A stretch of DNA of 64,000 nt. Source: Christensenellaceae bacterium (GTDB lineage Bacteria > Bacillota > Clostridia > Christensenellales > CAG-138). A program made the position numbers and the translations under genes. The notes below the pieces were generated by a model, which saw only the letters and a program-made list of their open reading frames with translations, was not told the origin of the DNA and did not search any database. The DNA lies in contig JAISKB010000001.1 in assembly GCA_031261085.1 (NCBI GenBank), positions 109,079-173,078 of the forward strand, written 5' to 3'. Below are positions 8,522-16,805 of the stretch, in pieces (positions within the stretch are counted from its first letter, which is position 1; every line of letters starts with the position of its first letter).

Positions 8522-9583
8522 ATGAAACTCAACAAGGTATTGGCATTGGCCCTGGCAATATTGCTGGCGCTGGCGGCAACCGCTTGCGCGGCCGCGCCCG
8601 CCGCGACAGCACCGGCTACCGAAGCGGAAGCCGATGTAGCTATGCAGTATATCACTGCCGATGAACTCGAAGCTGCCCTAGGCACGCCGGGTTATCGCAT
8701 ACTGGATGTGCGCAAGGCCGCCGATTATGACATAGCGCATATCGTTGGTTCGACCAGTGTGGATATGGATGCCGCCAAAGAGGGCGACGCCGCCGCGGGT
8801 ATCGCCGCGATGACAGCCGCGACGCAGGGCGTTACGGATACGCTGGTGCTGGTATGCTATTCCGGCAAAAAATATGCGCAGGTCAGCACAAACAGCCTCG
8901 CATCCATCGGTTATGACCTTTCTAAGGTGCTCACGCTCGAAGGCGGCTTTAACAATTGGATAGAGGCCAAGCCCGCGTTGGTGGAGCCTGCCGCCGCGGC
9001 GGAAGCGCCGGCAATTGCCGAGCCTACCCTCGAAAACCCCTTGGTTGTGGATGCGGCAAACAAGACCGTCGCCCTATACACCGAGGTAAACGGCGCCTAC
9101 TTCACCGAGCCCACCCGCCATGGCGTGGTGTTTAAGGATGGCGGCAACGGCGACAAGGCCATACTGCGCAGCTATGCCGATGAAAAGCAGTTCTATCAAG
9201 TGCTGTTCGACTTTGGCGCTACGCCGGGCAACAACCTCACCGGCGCGGATATGGGCGCGAAGCCCGGCGAAGGCAAAGCCATAGAAGGCGACCTGCTCAA
9301 CGTGACCGTCAAATGGGCCGGTCAGGATGAGATCCCGTTCGAAAATATCATCAAGGCATCCGAAGCGCGCCCGATGGAAGTACGCTTTGGCGGCAACATC
9401 GAAACCGCAAACGCCTATAACACAGGCTGCACGCTGTGTCTGGATAGCTGCATGGCCGGTATCACCAGCAACGCCGCGTGGACCAGTGAATCTACGGCCA
9501 ACGGGCTCGTTACGTTCTATGGCGACGATAGCGTGCTGCCCGCCGACGGCACCGCCGTAATCGTGATATTTAGGCTCGCATAA
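8522..9583 (+). CDS. Exported rhodanese-YdjY fusion protein
   Basis: 353 residues. An N-terminal export signal ends in a weak lipobox around C22 (AATAC), so it is probably a lipoprotein. A rhodanese domain (about 40-150) has the active-site loop CYSGKKY with the persulfide cysteine C112. A linker rich in Ala and Pro leads to a second domain (about 170-353) matching the YdjY family as I recall it, with TEPTRHGVVFKDG, LRSYAD and the cysteine cluster TGCTLCLDSC (C303, C306, C310: CxxCxxxC), which could bind a metal or Fe-S centre. I chose the ATG at 8522 because GGAGG is 7 bp upstream; an ATG at 8516 is too close. In E. coli the rhodanese YnjE and YdjY are separate products of one locus; here they are one chain. 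Confidence 0.85.
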   Translation: MKLNKVLALALAILLALAATACAAAPAATAPATEAEADVAMQYITADELEAALGTPGYRILDVRKAADYDIAHIVGSTSVDMDAAKEGDAAAGIAAMTAATQGVTDTLVLVCYSGKKYAQVSTNSLASIGYDLSKVLTLEGGFNNWIEAKPALVEPAAAAEAPAIAEPTLENPLVVDAANKTVALYTEVNGAYFTEPTRHGVVFKDGGNGDKAILRSYADEKQFYQVLFDFGATPGNNLTGADMGAKPGEGKAIEGDLLNVTVKWAGQDEIPFENIIKASEARPMEVRFGGNIETANAYNTGCTLCLDSCMAGITSNAAWTSESTANGLVTFYGDDSVLPADGTAVIVIFRLA

Positions 9584-9617
9584 TAGCGGTTTAATCGGAC
9601 AACAACGGGGGAAACAC

Positions 9618-10004
9618 TTGTTTAAGGCTGTTTATAATGGTTTTTTATGGGCACTACTGCTGGCGATGCTCTGCTTTTCGAACACATGGCTGCAAATGCG
9701 CATCAATACCGGGTATGTCTGCTTTGGGCTTGTGGTGCTGCTGAGCATCGCGCTGCATATCGTGCGAAGAAAGCATAGCAAGCTGTGCAACTGGGCATTT
9801 ACGCTTTGCAATTTGGCGGTTTGCGCGGGCATTGCCCTGGCGGTGTTCGGATGGCGGCGATTGCAGGTGGTACCCGCGGCCTTGCTGCGCGAAGGACTGC
9901 GTCAGCCGCGGCTGCCCTTTGCCACAATCAACGGCGCGCTGCTGATTTGGCTGATAGCCGGGTTTGTGGGCATCGCCGTGTGGGATGGCCAAAGGAACAA
10001 GTAA
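9618..10004 (+). CDS. Small polytopic membrane protein, unknown function
   Basis: A 128-residue protein with about four hydrophobic segments (roughly 7-25, 31-48, 58-78 and 104-122) and basic loops between them. The start codon is TTG at 9618, placed by the GGGGGA ribosome-binding site 7-8 bp upstream. I do not recognise the family. Its position between the rhodanese-YdjY gene and the second TVP38 gene on the same strand, with short gaps, suggests a role in the same membrane-associated process. Confidence 0.7.
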   Translation: MFKAVYNGFLWALLLAMLCFSNTWLQMRINTGYVCFGLVVLLSIALHIVRRKHSKLCNWAFTLCNLAVCAGIALAVFGWRRLQVVPAALLREGLRQPRLPFATINGALLIWLIAGFVGIAVWDGQRNK

Positions 10005-10082
10005 AAGAATTCGTGAGCAAAAACGTTTCGCCGCAAAAAGCCGGTCGATGCGTTTTTGCTCCGGTTTTTCGAGGGGAACGAT

Positions 10083-10802
10083 ATGCAAAAAAACGGTCGA
10101 TGGTTAAAGCCAGCGGCGTTTATATTGCTGATTGCGGCGGTATACTTGCTGGATAGGCGCTTTCACTGGTCCGCCTACCTAAAAAATACCGATGCTTTTT
10201 TGCAGCTTAGGCATACCGTGGATGAAAACCTGCCGCAGGCGCTGCTCATTTATATCGCCGCAACGGTCGTGGGCTGCGCGGCGCTTGCGCTGCCCGGCAT
10301 GACCTTTGCGCTGGCGGCGGGCATGCTATTTGGCCCGGTGTGGGGGAGCCTTGCCTGCCTGGTGGGCACAACGCTGGGCGCCATGCTCGCGTTTTTGGTA
10401 GGGCGGTTCTTTTTGAAGGACGCCGTAAAGCCCATGCTGGAAAAGAGCAGGCTGCTCAAAAGCATATTGTTTTCCACCAGCCCAAAAAGTGGTATTATTT
10501 TATTGATGATTACGCGGCTGGTGCCGCTGTTCCCCTATAATCTGCAAAACTTTGCCTATGGGGTAACGGATATAGGCTTTATTCGCTATTCGGCGCTCAC
10601 GTTTGTTTTTATGCTGCCCGGCGTGTTGTTTTTCACCTTGGGCGGCGCGGGCATAGCGGAGCAGAGCAACAGGGGCGTATATTTCGCCGTGGCGGCCGCG
10701 CTGGCAGTCATACTTGCCGTGGCCGCGCTGGTGATTAAAAAAAAGTATTTACCCGACGCCGCGCCCATACAGGAGGGCGTGCAGGACGAGGATACCATAT
10801 AA
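10083..10802 (+). CDS. TVP38/TMEM64 (DedA-like) membrane protein, YdjZ-like
   Basis: A 239-residue second TVP38-family protein. Core motifs include ALALPGMTFALAAGMLFGPVWG, then GTTLGAMLAFLVGRFF, RLVPLFPYNLQNFAYGVTD and a C-terminal helix at about 205-222 with a basic/acidic tail. The ATG at 10083 has GAGGGG upstream; an upstream in-frame ATG at 10056 lacks a good site. It diverges clearly from the first TVP38 protein of the operon, so the two probably form a hetero-pair or act at different steps, as with E. coli YdjX and YdjZ. Confidence 0.92.
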   Translation: MQKNGRWLKPAAFILLIAAVYLLDRRFHWSAYLKNTDAFLQLRHTVDENLPQALLIYIAATVVGCAALALPGMTFALAAGMLFGPVWGSLACLVGTTLGAMLAFLVGRFFLKDAVKPMLEKSRLLKSILFSTSPKSGIILLMITRLVPLFPYNLQNFAYGVTDIGFIRYSALTFVFMLPGVLFFTLGGAGIAEQSNRGVYFAVAAALAVILAVAALVIKKKYLPDAAPIQEGVQDEDTI

Positions 10803-10824
10803 ATTCATATAGGAGGAATGCGCT

Positions 10825-11418
10825 ATGTACATCGATGCAATCGGCAAGGAGTGCCCCATACCCGTGGTGCTGGCCAAAAAAGAATTGGATGGCGGCTGCC
10901 AAGATCTGACCATTGTGGTGGATAATAAAATTGCCGTAGAAAACCTGACGCGCCTGGCCAAGGAGAACGGCAGCGCCATCGCGGTAGCGGAGAAGGACGG
11001 CGCGTTCCAAGTGCGTTTGACCCGCTCGGCGGCCGCCGCGCCCGCCGCAGCCCCCGCGCCCGTTCCCGCCGCAGCGGCGGGCGGCTATGCGGTGTTTGTG
11101 GGCAAGGATCATGTGGGGGAAGGCGCGCAGGAGCTGGGCTATAATTTGATGAAAATGGCGCTGTATACGCTTTCACAGGGCGATGACGCGCCGGCCTATC
11201 TGCTGTTTATGAACGGCGGCGTGAAGCTGCCCGCCGGTGAGGAGCAGCAGGTGCTCGACAGCATTGCGGAGCTTATCGAAAAGGGAACAGAGGTGCTGGT
11301 GTGCGGCACCTGCCTCAACTATTATACCTTGGCCGATCAGCTTAAGGTGGGCACAATCAGCAACATGTACGAAATACTAAACCGCATGCAGCGGGCGTCA
11401 AAAGTCATCACGCTATGA
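10825..11418 (+). CDS. yedF: YedF-like sulfur/selenium carrier (TusA domain plus DsrE-like domain)
   Basis: 197 residues in two domains. The N-terminal TusA/SirA domain (1-70) has the signature ECPIP with C10, the cysteine that carries persulfide in TusA. An Ala/Pro linker joins a C-terminal DsrE-like domain (about 88-197) with VLVCGTCLNYY (C160, C163). This architecture is that of YedF, which comparative genomics associates with selenium use in anaerobes (recalled; function not proven). The stop overlaps the next start as ATGA. In this operon it is a plausible acceptor of sulfane sulfur or selenium from the exported rhodanese side, but the membrane lies between them. Confidence 0.88.
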   Translation: MYIDAIGKECPIPVVLAKKELDGGCQDLTIVVDNKIAVENLTRLAKENGSAIAVAEKDGAFQVRLTRSAAAAPAAAPAPVPAAAAGGYAVFVGKDHVGEGAQELGYNLMKMALYTLSQGDDAPAYLLFMNGGVKLPAGEEQQVLDSIAELIEKGTEVLVCGTCLNYYTLADQLKVGTISNMYEILNRMQRASKVITL

Positions 11419-11672
11419 CGCAGGAATACCTGCTGCTGGCATTTGAATCGACACATGCCGCCATTGCCGCACAAAAGGCCCTAAGCGCGCTGGGCGTTAT
11501 ACTCATACCCACGCTTCGGGCGATTACGGCCAGCTGCGGCATGTCGCTGCGGTTTGCTTTAAGCGCGCGGCAGCAGGCGCTCGACATACTAAGCGCCCAC
11601 GGCATAAGCGGCTGGACGCTCTATCAAGTGCGGCAGGAAGGCAACAGGGTGTTGGAGGTAACGCCGCTGTAA
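11415..11672 (+). CDS. DUF3343 protein (putative Se/S carrier-like)
   Basis: An 85-residue protein with a conserved single cysteine in the DUF3343-type motif IPTLRAITASCGMSLRF (C41). DUF3343 genes commonly sit next to yedF and are annotated as putative selenium or sulfur carriers. It overlaps yedF by 4 bp, so the two are translationally coupled. It is the last gene of the plus-strand operon; a bidirectional terminator follows. Confidence 0.85.
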   Translation: MTQEYLLLAFESTHAAIAAQKALSALGVILIPTLRAITASCGMSLRFALSARQQALDILSAHGISGWTLYQVRQEGNRVLEVTPL

Positions 11673-11683
11673 GCGAACGACGC

Positions 11684-11719
11684 AAAAGCCCCGCTTTTAT
11701 ATGCAGGCGGGGCTTTTTT
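11684..11719. terminator. Bidirectional terminator between the two convergent ydj/ynj-like operons
   Basis: An 11-bp perfect stem (AAAAGCCCCGC / GCGGGGCTTTT) with a 12-nt loop, T-rich on both sides. It lies exactly between the convergent DUF3343 and ABC ATPase genes. Confidence 0.9.
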
Positions 11720-11720
11720 G

Positions 11721-12464
11721 CTATTCGCCCAGCAGGTTGCTTTGGGCGCGGATTTCATCCTTCCAGGCAGATAAGTACGGGGCGGCTTTTGGGTCGCCTA
11801 GCAAATCGCGCGGCGCGGCGCAGCAGCATATGCGCCCGTCATCTATGATGGCTACGCGGTTTGAGAGCAGCATGGCCTCCCCCACGTCGTGCGTAACGAG
11901 CAGCGTGGTGAGCCGCATGTGGCTGTGCAGGCTTTTGACCAGCGCGCGCATGGCGGTGCGCAGCTCCATATCCAAGCTGGAAAACGGTTCATCCAGCAGC
12001 AATATGCTGGGCCCGGGCAGCACCGCCCGGGCCAGCGCGACGCGCTGCTGCTGCCCGCCGGATAGCGTATCCACCGCGCGCTGCCCTAGCCCGCCCAGGC
12101 CCACCCGCTCCAGCATGGCGTTTGCCTGTTGGCGGCGCTGTTCCCGCCCCATGCCCTGCATGCGCAGGCCGAAAGCCACGTTATCCTCTGCCGTAAGGTG
12201 CGAAAACAGCCGCACATCTTGGAACAGCACCGAGGCGCGCCGCTTTTCGGGCGGCAAGTTCCCCGCATCCTGCCCGTTTAGCAGCAATTGCCCCGCATAA
12301 AGCGGTAATAACCCCGCGACGGCCTTGATGAGTGTCGTTTTCCCACAGCCAGAACGCCCCAACAGCGAAAAGAACTCGCCCTCCTGTATTTGCAGATCTA
12401 TGGCCTGCAATATGGGCTGCCTGCCATAGGCAATCGATGCGTTTTTAAGCTCCAATCGGTTCAT
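11721..12464 (-). CDS. ABC transporter ATPase, YnjD-like
   Basis: A 247-residue importer-type ATPase. Walker A GRSGCGKTT, Q-loop region VLFQDVRLF, signature LSGGQQQRVALARA, Walker B ILLLDEPFSSLD and the switch histidine in LLVTHDVGEA are intact. It overlaps the permease upstream by 4 bp (ATGA). It energises the importer formed with the two permeases and the binding protein. Subfamily features match iron, thiamine or spermidine-type importers; by context it corresponds to YnjD of E. coli. Confidence 0.95.
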   Translation of the reverse strand: MNRLELKNASIAYGRQPILQAIDLQIQEGEFFSLLGRSGCGKTTLIKAVAGLLPLYAGQLLLNGQDAGNLPPEKRRASVLFQDVRLFSHLTAEDNVAFGLRMQGMGREQRRQQANAMLERVGLGGLGQRAVDTLSGGQQQRVALARAVLPGPSILLLDEPFSSLDMELRTAMRALVKSLHSHMRLTTLLVTHDVGEAMLLSNRVAIIDDGRICCCAAPRDLLGDPKAAPYLSAWKDEIRAQSNLLGE

Positions 12465-13252
12465 ACAAGCGACCCCCGCGTGGGCGGCCGGGCGCCGCTA
12501 TGCTTGCGCAGCACGGCATCCATAACCCCATATACCGTACCCGCAGCCAGTATGAAGGCAAATGAAAACGCGGCAGAAAGCATACGGTCGCCGCTTTGGA
12601 TATAGGGCACCACGAGCATGGCGAACGTCTTTACGCGGCCGCCGCCTATCATCAGCGTTAAAAAGTATTGTCCGAAGGAAATCAAAAAGCCCAGCGCGGT
12701 TACCGACACGCAGGCGGGCAGCAGCAGCGGCATCGATACCGCCGAAAACGCGCGCAGCGGCGACGCGCCCAGCGTACGCGCCTGCTCCTCCATCGTGCGG
12801 CCCACGCTTTGCATCATGTCGCATAAGGTCCATATGGGGTATGGGAGTATGACCATGATGTGCGCGAGCATAACGCCCAGCGCCGTGTTGATGATGCCCA
12901 GGCGGGTGAACAGCGTTTGCAGGCCGATGAAAAACGCCGTGGAAGGCAGCAGTATGGGCGCCAGCAGCACCGCGCGCATGGCGCGCTTACCCGCAAAATT
13001 ATAAAACGAGATGGCGCGCGCGGCGGGCAGGGCAATCAATGTGGAGAGCAGCGCGCTCCCCAGCGAATAGCCTATGCTGCTTAAGAGTGTGCCGCGTACA
13101 TCGGCGTTTAGCAGCGCCTGTATGCCGCGCAACGAAAGGCTTTGCGGCAGCGGCGCGGGCCAAGGCCAGCGGGCGCAAACCGCATACAGAGCAAGCAGCG
13201 CCACGGGCAGCAAAACCGCGGCGGCGCATAGCCACAGCATAACGCGCCTCAT
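12461..13252 (-). CDS. ABC transporter permease, YnjC-like second half
   Basis: A 263-residue inner-membrane permease of the binding-protein-dependent type with six hydrophobic segments and the EAA-type cytoplasmic loop near residues 165-185 (EEQARTLGASPLRAF). It overlaps both neighbours by 4 bp in an ATPase-permease-permease-binding protein series. In E. coli the two permease halves are one long YnjC chain as I recall; here they are separate genes. Confidence 0.93.
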   Translation of the reverse strand: MRRVMLWLCAAAVLLPVALLALYAVCARWPWPAPLPQSLSLRGIQALLNADVRGTLLSSIGYSLGSALLSTLIALPAARAISFYNFAGKRAMRAVLLAPILLPSTAFFIGLQTLFTRLGIINTALGVMLAHIMVILPYPIWTLCDMMQSVGRTMEEQARTLGASPLRAFSAVSMPLLLPACVSVTALGFLISFGQYFLTLMIGGGRVKTFAMLVVPYIQSGDRMLSAAFSFAFILAAGTVYGVMDAVLRKHSGARPPTRGSLV

Positions 13253-14109
13253 GCGTACACCGCCTTGTTGTAGCGCATCAACCGTTTGAAGGCAACGAGA
13301 TATAACGCTATGAATATAACCCCAAACAACAGCATGAGGGCATTGTAAACCATGGCATAGGGCCGGTGCAAGAGGCTTGGCGAAAGGAACTCGGTATATG
13401 CCTGCACGGGGAACGCGCGCGGAAGCGTGGCGCCCAGCAAAAACGGGAGCTCATACGCGCCGAAGGAATAGGCAAAAACGATTATGAACGCGGTGGAAAC
13501 GGCGGGCATGCACAAGGGGAGCGTCACATAAAAAAACGCCTTGCGCGGGCTAGCGCCCAGCACCCGCGCGGCTTCGCCGCAGGTGGAGGATACGCGCCGC
13601 ATCAGCAGCACCACGACCGACATCACATAGGGCGCTTGCTTGAATACATAGGCGGCAATCACCCCTGCCCCCGCTTTATCCTGCGTGAGCAGCGGGAACG
13701 CGCCCGGTTCCCCTATCAACCCCAGCGCGTACGCCAAGCGGGCAAGCAGGCCCGTTTGCGAAAGCAGCGCAATCACAAGGAAAGCCACCACGATATGCGG
13801 CATGGCGATAGGCAGGCGATACACCAACGCTTCCGCCCGGGCCGAGGCGTGCAGCAGCGCGCTTAACGCAACGCCCAGCGCGACGGAAAGCAGTGCGGAA
13901 ACCAGGGAGAGATACAGGCTATACAGCAGGGAATCGCGCAGCGCAAGGGAGCCTAGCACTTCCTTATAATACGCAAACGTGAAGGACGTCAAGCCCGCCG
14001 CCGGGAAGTACCCCAGGCTTTGCAGCACGCTATCCGCCAAGCTGACCAGCAGCATGCATACGAGGATAAATACCGGCAGCAGCATAATATAGGGCGCGGC
14101 CCTTTTCAT
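13249..14109 (-). CDS. ABC transporter permease, YnjC-like first half
   Basis: A 286-residue permease with six hydrophobic segments and the EAA loop CGEAARVLGASPRKAF. I start it at the ATG at 14109 (MKRAAPYIM), which overlaps the binding-protein stop as ATGA and has GAGGT upstream; an in-frame ATG at 14133 would overlap the binding-protein gene further. It forms the heterodimeric channel with the permease at 12461-13252. Confidence 0.92.
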   Translation of the reverse strand: MKRAAPYIMLLPVFILVCMLLVSLADSVLQSLGYFPAAGLTSFTFAYYKEVLGSLALRDSLLYSLYLSLVSALLSVALGVALSALLHASARAEALVYRLPIAMPHIVVAFLVIALLSQTGLLARLAYALGLIGEPGAFPLLTQDKAGAGVIAAYVFKQAPYVMSVVVLLMRRVSSTCGEAARVLGASPRKAFFYVTLPLCMPAVSTAFIIVFAYSFGAYELPFLLGATLPRAFPVQAYTEFLSPSLLHRPYAMVYNALMLLFGVIFIALYLVAFKRLMRYNKAVYA

Positions 14110-15344
14110 TTGCCGGGTACCTCTTCGAGCCATATCGCCTCTATGCGGGGCACGAGGTAAGCGGGCAGCTCCGCTATGCGGCGCGCCAGCAGCACATCCT
14201 GCGGCAGCGCGCCCTCGCCTATGGGCACGGCGCTAAACAAGTCTTTTTCCTCCTGGCTGAGCTTATCGCTGCTCAATACCGGCAACGCGCCCCAGGAGGA
14301 AGGGTCCATTTTGGCCGCCTGCATGGGCACCGAAAGTATGGCGTCCGCAACGCAGAGCGCGCCGGGGATATTTTGCGAATTATCGGCGATGGCCACATAG
14401 TTGGTGTTGCCCACAGTGCCCGCGTCAAATACAAAAGCGGCAGCCGTAGCGGGGTACTGCCCGTTGGCAATCATGGAGGATACATGATAGGGGTCGTAGC
14501 TTATCGAAAACAGCAGCTGTCCATCCATAAACATGGCGTCCGCCTGCGCATTCGTGGCGGGGAACGTTGCGCCGCCCTCCCATAGGTAGGGGTTGAGCTG
14601 GCGCAAAAACTCCATGCCGGGCTGCACGGCCGCGCGCAATGTGGCGTCATCCACACCCTCGGGCAGGGCGGCAAGCGCGGCATAGTCACAGGTTTCGTTC
14701 AATATATTGCGCACAAACGCGCTGCCCGTAAAGCCTGGAGGCGCTTCATAGGTGAATTTGCCCGGGTTCTGCCTACAGAGCTCCAGCAGCGCTTGCGCCG
14801 AAGTCGGCGGCGCCGATATGCTGGAGCTGTCATAGCTAAACACCAGCTGCGCATTGGAGTAAGGCGCCTCATAGCCCTCGATGGCCATGCCAAAATCGAG
14901 GGTGGCCTCTTCGCTTTGCGCATCTACATACCTTTCATAATTTGGCACATATTGGCAGAAGGGGCCAAATAGCAGGCCGCTATCCTTGGCGGTGGCAAAG
15001 TTTTCGCCATTGATCCAAATCAGATCGATGCCGCCCGCCGCGTTATCCGCGGCCTTATCCCCTATTAAGCGGTTGAGTATCATATCGATATCCATAGGCA
15101 CCCGCTCTACGGTAACGTCGTAAACGGTTTTGCAGTACGGCGCAAGCTGCTGGTCTATCCACGCGTTGATAAGGTCGCTGCCGCCCCAGCCATAAAAGGT
15201 GACGGTGGTGCCCTTGGCCGCGCGCAATACCGCTTCCCAATCGGCATAGTCTACCCGCGCGCTATCCTTTGGCTTGGCGCAGCCCTGCAGCAACAGCGCG
15301 CATAGCAGCAGCGCCGCGCATACGGTTTTAAGTACCCGCTTCAT
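14106..15344 (-). CDS. ABC transporter substrate-binding lipoprotein, YnjB-like
   Basis: A 412-residue exported solute-binding protein. The lipobox LLQGC places the lipidated cysteine at C22. The segment AAKGTTVTFYGWGGSDLINA resembles the start of mature YnjB of E. coli as I recall it, and the length fits. It captures the substrate for the permease pair; the ligand is not known for this family (related proteins bind ferric ion, polyamines, thiamine or sulfur compounds). It lies second from the promoter-proximal lipid gene in a minus-strand operon. Confidence 0.9.
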   Translation of the reverse strand: MKRVLKTVCAALLLCALLLQGCAKPKDSARVDYADWEAVLRAAKGTTVTFYGWGGSDLINAWIDQQLAPYCKTVYDVTVERVPMDIDMILNRLIGDKAADNAAGGIDLIWINGENFATAKDSGLLFGPFCQYVPNYERYVDAQSEEATLDFGMAIEGYEAPYSNAQLVFSYDSSSISAPPTSAQALLELCRQNPGKFTYEAPPGFTGSAFVRNILNETCDYAALAALPEGVDDATLRAAVQPGMEFLRQLNPYLWEGGATFPATNAQADAMFMDGQLLFSISYDPYHVSSMIANGQYPATAAAFVFDAGTVGNTNYVAIADNSQNIPGALCVADAILSVPMQAAKMDPSSWGALPVLSSDKLSQEEKDLFSAVPIGEGALPQDVLLARRIAELPAYLVPRIEAIWLEEVPGK

Positions 15345-15365
15345 GTAATAAAATCTCCTACTCGT

Positions 15366-15965
15366 TTATTGAATGCTGTCCTGCTTGAGCAGTCGTATGG
15401 ATTCCGCCAGCCGCTGCACGATGGTAAAGCCTATCAACGCGGCATAAGCCCAGGTGAGCAGGGCGAGCCAACCGGGGAACAGCATCATGGCCGTAAACGC
15501 GATAAATCCCTCGGTGCGCTCCATAAGCCCCGCCTGATAGTAAAAGCTCTTTTTTCCGCTCGGCCTGGATAGCATACCCGTGGTTAAAAACACGGTAATC
15601 GAAATCAATATGGCGCTCACCAGCCCTAAAAGCGGCATCAGGCAATCGGCCCGCCGAAGCGCCAGCGCCCATACGATGCCCAATTCCACCACCCGGTCGC
15701 TCACGATGTCGAACTGCGCGCCCAGCATGCTGCTCTTGCCGCTCAACCGCGCCATTTGGCCGTCCACGGCATCCAGCAGGCCCGAGAGCCAAAGCAGGCC
15801 CACGGCCAGCCAGGTCAGCTTATAATACAGCGCCGCGCCGCTGCCTATGCCTATCAAAAATGCCAGCGCCGTCACATGGTTGGGCAAAAGCCCGATGCGC
15901 AGGAAAAACCGCGCCAGCGCCAAGAAGTATCTATCGAACCACTTGCGCGCATGCGTATCCAACAT
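15366..15965 (-). CDS. CDP-alcohol phosphatidyltransferase, YnjF-like
   Basis: A 199-residue integral membrane enzyme. The full catalytic signature DGxxAR-x8-GxxxDxxxD is present (DGQMAR ... GAQFDIVSD). Such enzymes transfer a phosphatidyl group from CDP-diacylglycerol, or another CDP-alcohol, to an alcohol. The ATG at 15965 (MLDTHARK) follows GGGGAGGTAGCGCT and lies 4 bp after the Fe-S protein stop. Its place next to YnjB-, YnjC- and YnjD-like genes and the TVP38 genes parallels ynjF in E. coli. The alcohol acceptor is unknown. Confidence 0.92.
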   Translation of the reverse strand: MLDTHARKWFDRYFLALARFFLRIGLLPNHVTALAFLIGIGSGAALYYKLTWLAVGLLWLSGLLDAVDGQMARLSGKSSMLGAQFDIVSDRVVELGIVWALALRRADCLMPLLGLVSAILISITVFLTTGMLSRPSGKKSFYYQAGLMERTEGFIAFTAMMLFPGWLALLTWAYAALIGFTIVQRLAESIRLLKQDSIQ

Positions 15966-15969
15966 AGCG

Positions 15970-16746
15970 CTACCTCCCCTTCCCCAGCGTGAATGCGATG
16001 CGGTTGCGCCAACCGCGCCGCTTGCTGGCGCCAAATAACACTTCGAGTACATGCGCCGTTTGCCTGCCCTCGCCGCGAAACGCGCCCAAGCAGCCCTCGC
16101 AATAGCTCAGTATCGCATGGCCTTCGGGGAATTCCGCACAGCGCTCCTCGCGCAATTGCGCGCTTTGGGCCGGGTCGAGCGTATGCAGCATATGATAATT
16201 GCCGCAGCAGCGCGTATGCGCGCCAGAATGCGCGGGCTCCAGCACGGCAACGCCTGCCGCCTGCAGCAGGGCGCGCACCGCATCCTGCTGGGCGGGCTGT
16301 GCCCGGGTGGGGCAAGGGTCGTGCAGGGCATATGCGGCCCCGCAGGATGGGTGCAAATCCTCCGGCCGCAGGCACGCGCGCAGCGCCTCCCATATGGGTA
16401 GCACCTCCACGTCCTGCTCGCTCAGCTGCGCAAAGCAATTCGGGCAGGCGGTATACACGCGGCGGACACCATTTTTTGCGAGCAGCGCCGCAACCCGTTG
16501 GCAGCGGTGCACATACAGCTTTGGGAAAAGATAGCGCGTTGGCTGGCCGCAGCAAAGCGAAGCGATGCCCAGCGCAGGCTCCGCGCGCCGCAATACGGCC
16601 AGCGCAGCGCGCAATATGCTTGGATCCAGCGTCATCAGCGCGCAACCCGGCCAAAACACGGCCTCAGAGTGTGAAACGCGCATCATAGGAGGACTGAATG
16701 AAATGCTTTGGTGCAACTGTAAGCCAAAATGTCCGCTTCTTTGCAT
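15970..16746 (-). CDS. CCG-domain Fe-S oxidoreductase-like protein
   Basis: 258 residues with two cysteine-rich CCG motifs of the heterodisulfide-reductase type. Domain 1 has C35 (FWPGCAL), C65-C66-G67 and C101xxC104; domain 2 has C145 (DPCPT), C180-C181-G182 and C216xxC219. This arrangement binds an unusual [4Fe-4S] centre in HdrB/HdrD and relatives, where it handles disulfide or thiol redox chemistry. The start at 16746 has AAGGA 8 bp upstream. It is the first gene of the minus operon, controlled by a strong promoter with an overlapping dyad. Linkage with TusA/rhodanese genes suggests thiol or persulfide chemistry (inference). Confidence 0.85.
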   Translation of the reverse strand: MQRSGHFGLQLHQSISFSPPMMRVSHSEAVFWPGCALMTLDPSILRAALAVLRRAEPALGIASLCCGQPTRYLFPKLYVHRCQRVAALLAKNGVRRVYTACPNCFAQLSEQDVEVLPIWEALRACLRPEDLHPSCGAAYALHDPCPTRAQPAQQDAVRALLQAAGVAVLEPAHSGAHTRCCGNYHMLHTLDPAQSAQLREERCAEFPEGHAILSYCEGCLGAFRGEGRQTAHVLEVLFGASKRRGWRNRIAFTLGKGR

Positions 16747-16776
16747 ATATCGTATCCTTATCGTTAGCCTGAATTA

Positions 16777-16805
16777 AATATAACGACAAGTGAAAGCGTT
16801 GTCAA
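16777..16805 (-). promoter_or_regulatory. Strong sigma-A promoter of the Fe-S/CDP-alcohol/ABC operon
   Basis: On the minus strand a consensus TTGACA (16800-16805) and TATATT (16777-16782) are separated by 17 bp; the leader would be about 24 nt. Confidence 0.9.

Noticed and set aside
10825..11418. Selenocysteine-coding TGA in yedF or the rhodanese gene
   Set aside because: Both genes have normal cysteine codons at the expected positions and no in-frame TGA.
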